A DNA stretch of 21,365 nucleotides from assembly GCA_024684065.1 (NCBI GenBank), contig JAIKXO010000016.1, positions 1 through 21,365 on the forward strand. Reading direction: 5' to 3'. The stretch's first letter is position 1, and each line of letters begins with the position of its first letter. Below are positions 20,901-21,365 of this stretch, in pieces. Source of the DNA: Lachnospiraceae bacterium (GTDB taxonomy: Bacteria; Bacillota_A; Clostridia; Lachnospirales; Lachnospiraceae). Under the pieces are notes generated by a model, which made no database searches, was not told the DNA's origin, and saw nothing but the letters and a program-made list of their open reading frames with translations. The position numbers and the translations under genes are program-made.

Positions 20901-21365
20901 GGCAGCCATCAAAAACAGCGGTTCAGAGAAAGCCTTCAAAGCCGTGTTGAAGATATTCTACGACTCAATACCGGAAAAGCATGCGGAGCTGGAAAACAGT
21001 TATTCGTCCGGGGACTGGGAAAACTATACCATCAAGATCCATGCTTTAAAGAGCTCCGCGAGGCTCATAGGAGCGCTCGGGCTTTCAGAAAATGCGGAGC
21101 TTTTGGAGGCTGCCGGAAAGAATAAGGATATTTCTTATATCACGGAGCATCATGCATCCGTTATGGAGGATTATCTGAAGCTCAGTGAGGGACTTGCCGC
21201 GGTATTTGCGGAAGCTCCGGAAAACGGTGAAGAGGGCGCAGGCAAGCCGGTAGCGGATGAGTTCCTTATGGAAAGCATATACGAAGGCCTCAGGGAGGCA
21301 GCCGAGGCCATGGACTGCGATATGGCAGATGAAATAATGAAAGAGATCGAGCCATATGCCATACC
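17974..21365 (+). CDS. Hybrid histidine kinase with an internal DegV (FakB-type) domain and Hpt, 3' end outside window
   Basis: The frame runs from ATG 17974 (ribosome site GGGGGTGAG, ATGA overlap with the gene before) to the window end without a stop: 1130 residues visible. Six membrane helices (about 25-190) are followed by a short coiled coil, HisKA with H216 (MSHEIRTPINS), an intact ATPase domain (LLNNAVKYT, DTGMGI, GTGLGLSIV) and a receiver (VDDNELN, phospho-acceptor D516 in FMDHLMPEMDG, about 465-590). Residues 613 to about 892 then match the DegV family in order: VIISSSSMCDLP, IPIIPFVIRTEDGVFKDGF, AHYLIHIAITTSMSEEY, VTVINSECLSSATG, a KYMAKKG helix, and GPGTFGILYF. DegV/FakB proteins bind a fatty acid. 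The usual TSQPS and SGTY motifs read SEPP (672-675) and SEEY (704-707). An acidic linker leads to an Hpt domain (H1023, IHALKSSA) and a tail resembling that of the first operon protein. Confidence 0.93.
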   Translation, partial: MKLIGIFKTAWLAVKDPERAFTERIFLIMTFMSEVVVVVALIGDLIVKENPQEILVLAIMLVVVPLIVLFCLSRDKLYIAIRIIVIGLVFVIIPSIFFFGGGLKGGGIFWILFVYMYVGLVLDGRWRKIMLVLITLLALLCYLGAYYRPVWVYQHPQGTYHVDSFISLVLVGFLGYVMTWVQGMLYNEKNERAKKEAERAEELTRSQNRFFSSMSHEIRTPINSILGLNELILRDQSASDDIIRDASGIQGSGKMLLALINDILDFSKIEAGSMDIVPVDYRIGDMLSEIVNMMWLRAHDKNLGFEVSVDPEVPTVLYGDEVRIKQIIINLLNNAVKYTKEGHVGLRMESREVNEDTVELLISISDTGMGIKKEDQPYLFDAFKRVDEGKNRHIEGTGLGLSIVKQLVELMGGTVSVNSVYGEGSTFMVNVKQGVSDHSRIGDLNIHNQQIVKRSTYESSFFAPEVRILIVDDNELNLEVERRLLEDTDMSIDTAPNGKAALEMSVKTHYDAIFMDHLMPEMDGIECLELLRDQQGGLNRNTPVIILTANAGSENRELYNKAGFDGYLVKPVSGEAMEETLIRHIPREKIILRNEMLDENEDIHASERYAQKAPVIISSSSMCDLPDSVISKLKIPIIPFVIRTEDGVFKDGFHMDASELTSHLSLGREAVSEPPDEAAYTEFFVNVLKRAHYLIHIAITTSMSEEYNIACEAAKSFDNVTVINSECLSSATGILVLIARKLVQQGLPAKDIISELETVKKRLKCSFVIDTTKYMAKKGLVSERVHRVAEALNLHPALRIRNDRAGIGGIWLGRTKRAYRKYISSAIPVDTIPDSDVVFVTYVDIPEDTLRWIEEEIRKVAYFENVVFQQASAAISSNCGPGTFGILYFLKSNKSYNIASYIDIMDPVRDTVPEDEENDSEDEVNEEPEAWEETGMDEAYAYDGVTDMPEPYTETAQPEETSGDQWYKSLTFIDTEAAIKNSGSEKAFKAVLKIFYDSIPEKHAELENSYSSGDWENYTIKIHALKSSARLIGALGLSENAELLEAAGKNKDISYITEHHASVMEDYLKLSEGLAAVFAEAPENGEEGAGKPVADEFLMESIYEGLREAAEAMDCDMADEIMKEIEPYAI

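Overview
The window looks like chromosome of a Gram-positive, low-to-mid GC member of the Clostridia, most likely Lachnospiraceae. This rests on strong AGGAGG-type ribosome sites, sigma-A-like promoters, a LytS-type kinase next to a winged-helix response regulator, and large hybrid sensor kinases. The family assignment is inference from gene style; no rRNA or marker gene is present. No tRNA, rRNA, CRISPR array or transposase was found, and no stretch over 300 bases lacks a gene.

Left part (1-7859), mostly housekeeping. A 5'-truncated unknown membrane protein, a GNAT-like acetyltransferase and a cation diffusion facilitator run together on the + strand. They are followed by a glutathione peroxidase with a consensus promoter, a PAP2 phosphatase, a convergent L,D-transpeptidase lipoprotein on the - strand, and mnmA (tRNA 2-thiouridylase). 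Intergenic spaces here and near 9.85 kb carry a modular family of palindromic repeats.

Middle part (7893-12016, all - strand), in transcription order: an unusual regulator with an N-terminal XRE helix-turn-helix and a C-terminal receiver; an intact LytS-type histidine kinase; a membrane protein that looks like a decayed copy of that kinase (N-box Asn and G1-box Asp lost); and a receiver/winged-helix regulator whose phospho-acceptor Asp is replaced by Glu53. A 17-bp palindrome, TGTTTCA-N3-TGAAACA, lies upstream of the first gene, upstream of the third gene and upstream of mnmA. It is a candidate operator for this system.

Right part (12292 to the window end, + strand), a tightly packed signalling operon with gaps or overlaps of +15, -17 and -4 nt. 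The order is: a Cache-HisKA-REC-Hpt protein with no ATPase domain; a REC-GGDEF-degenerate GGDEF diguanylate cyclase; a membrane HisKA-HATPase-pseudoREC-REC kinase without Hpt; and a membrane HisKA-HATPase-REC-DegV-Hpt kinase that runs off the window. The proteins lack complementary phosphorelay modules, so cross-phosphorylation between them, with c-di-GMP as output, is the natural hypothesis. The DegV (FakB-type, fatty-acid-binding) domain inside a hybrid histidine kinase is the most striking observation. It suggests a lipid-responsive phosphorelay, which is inference only.
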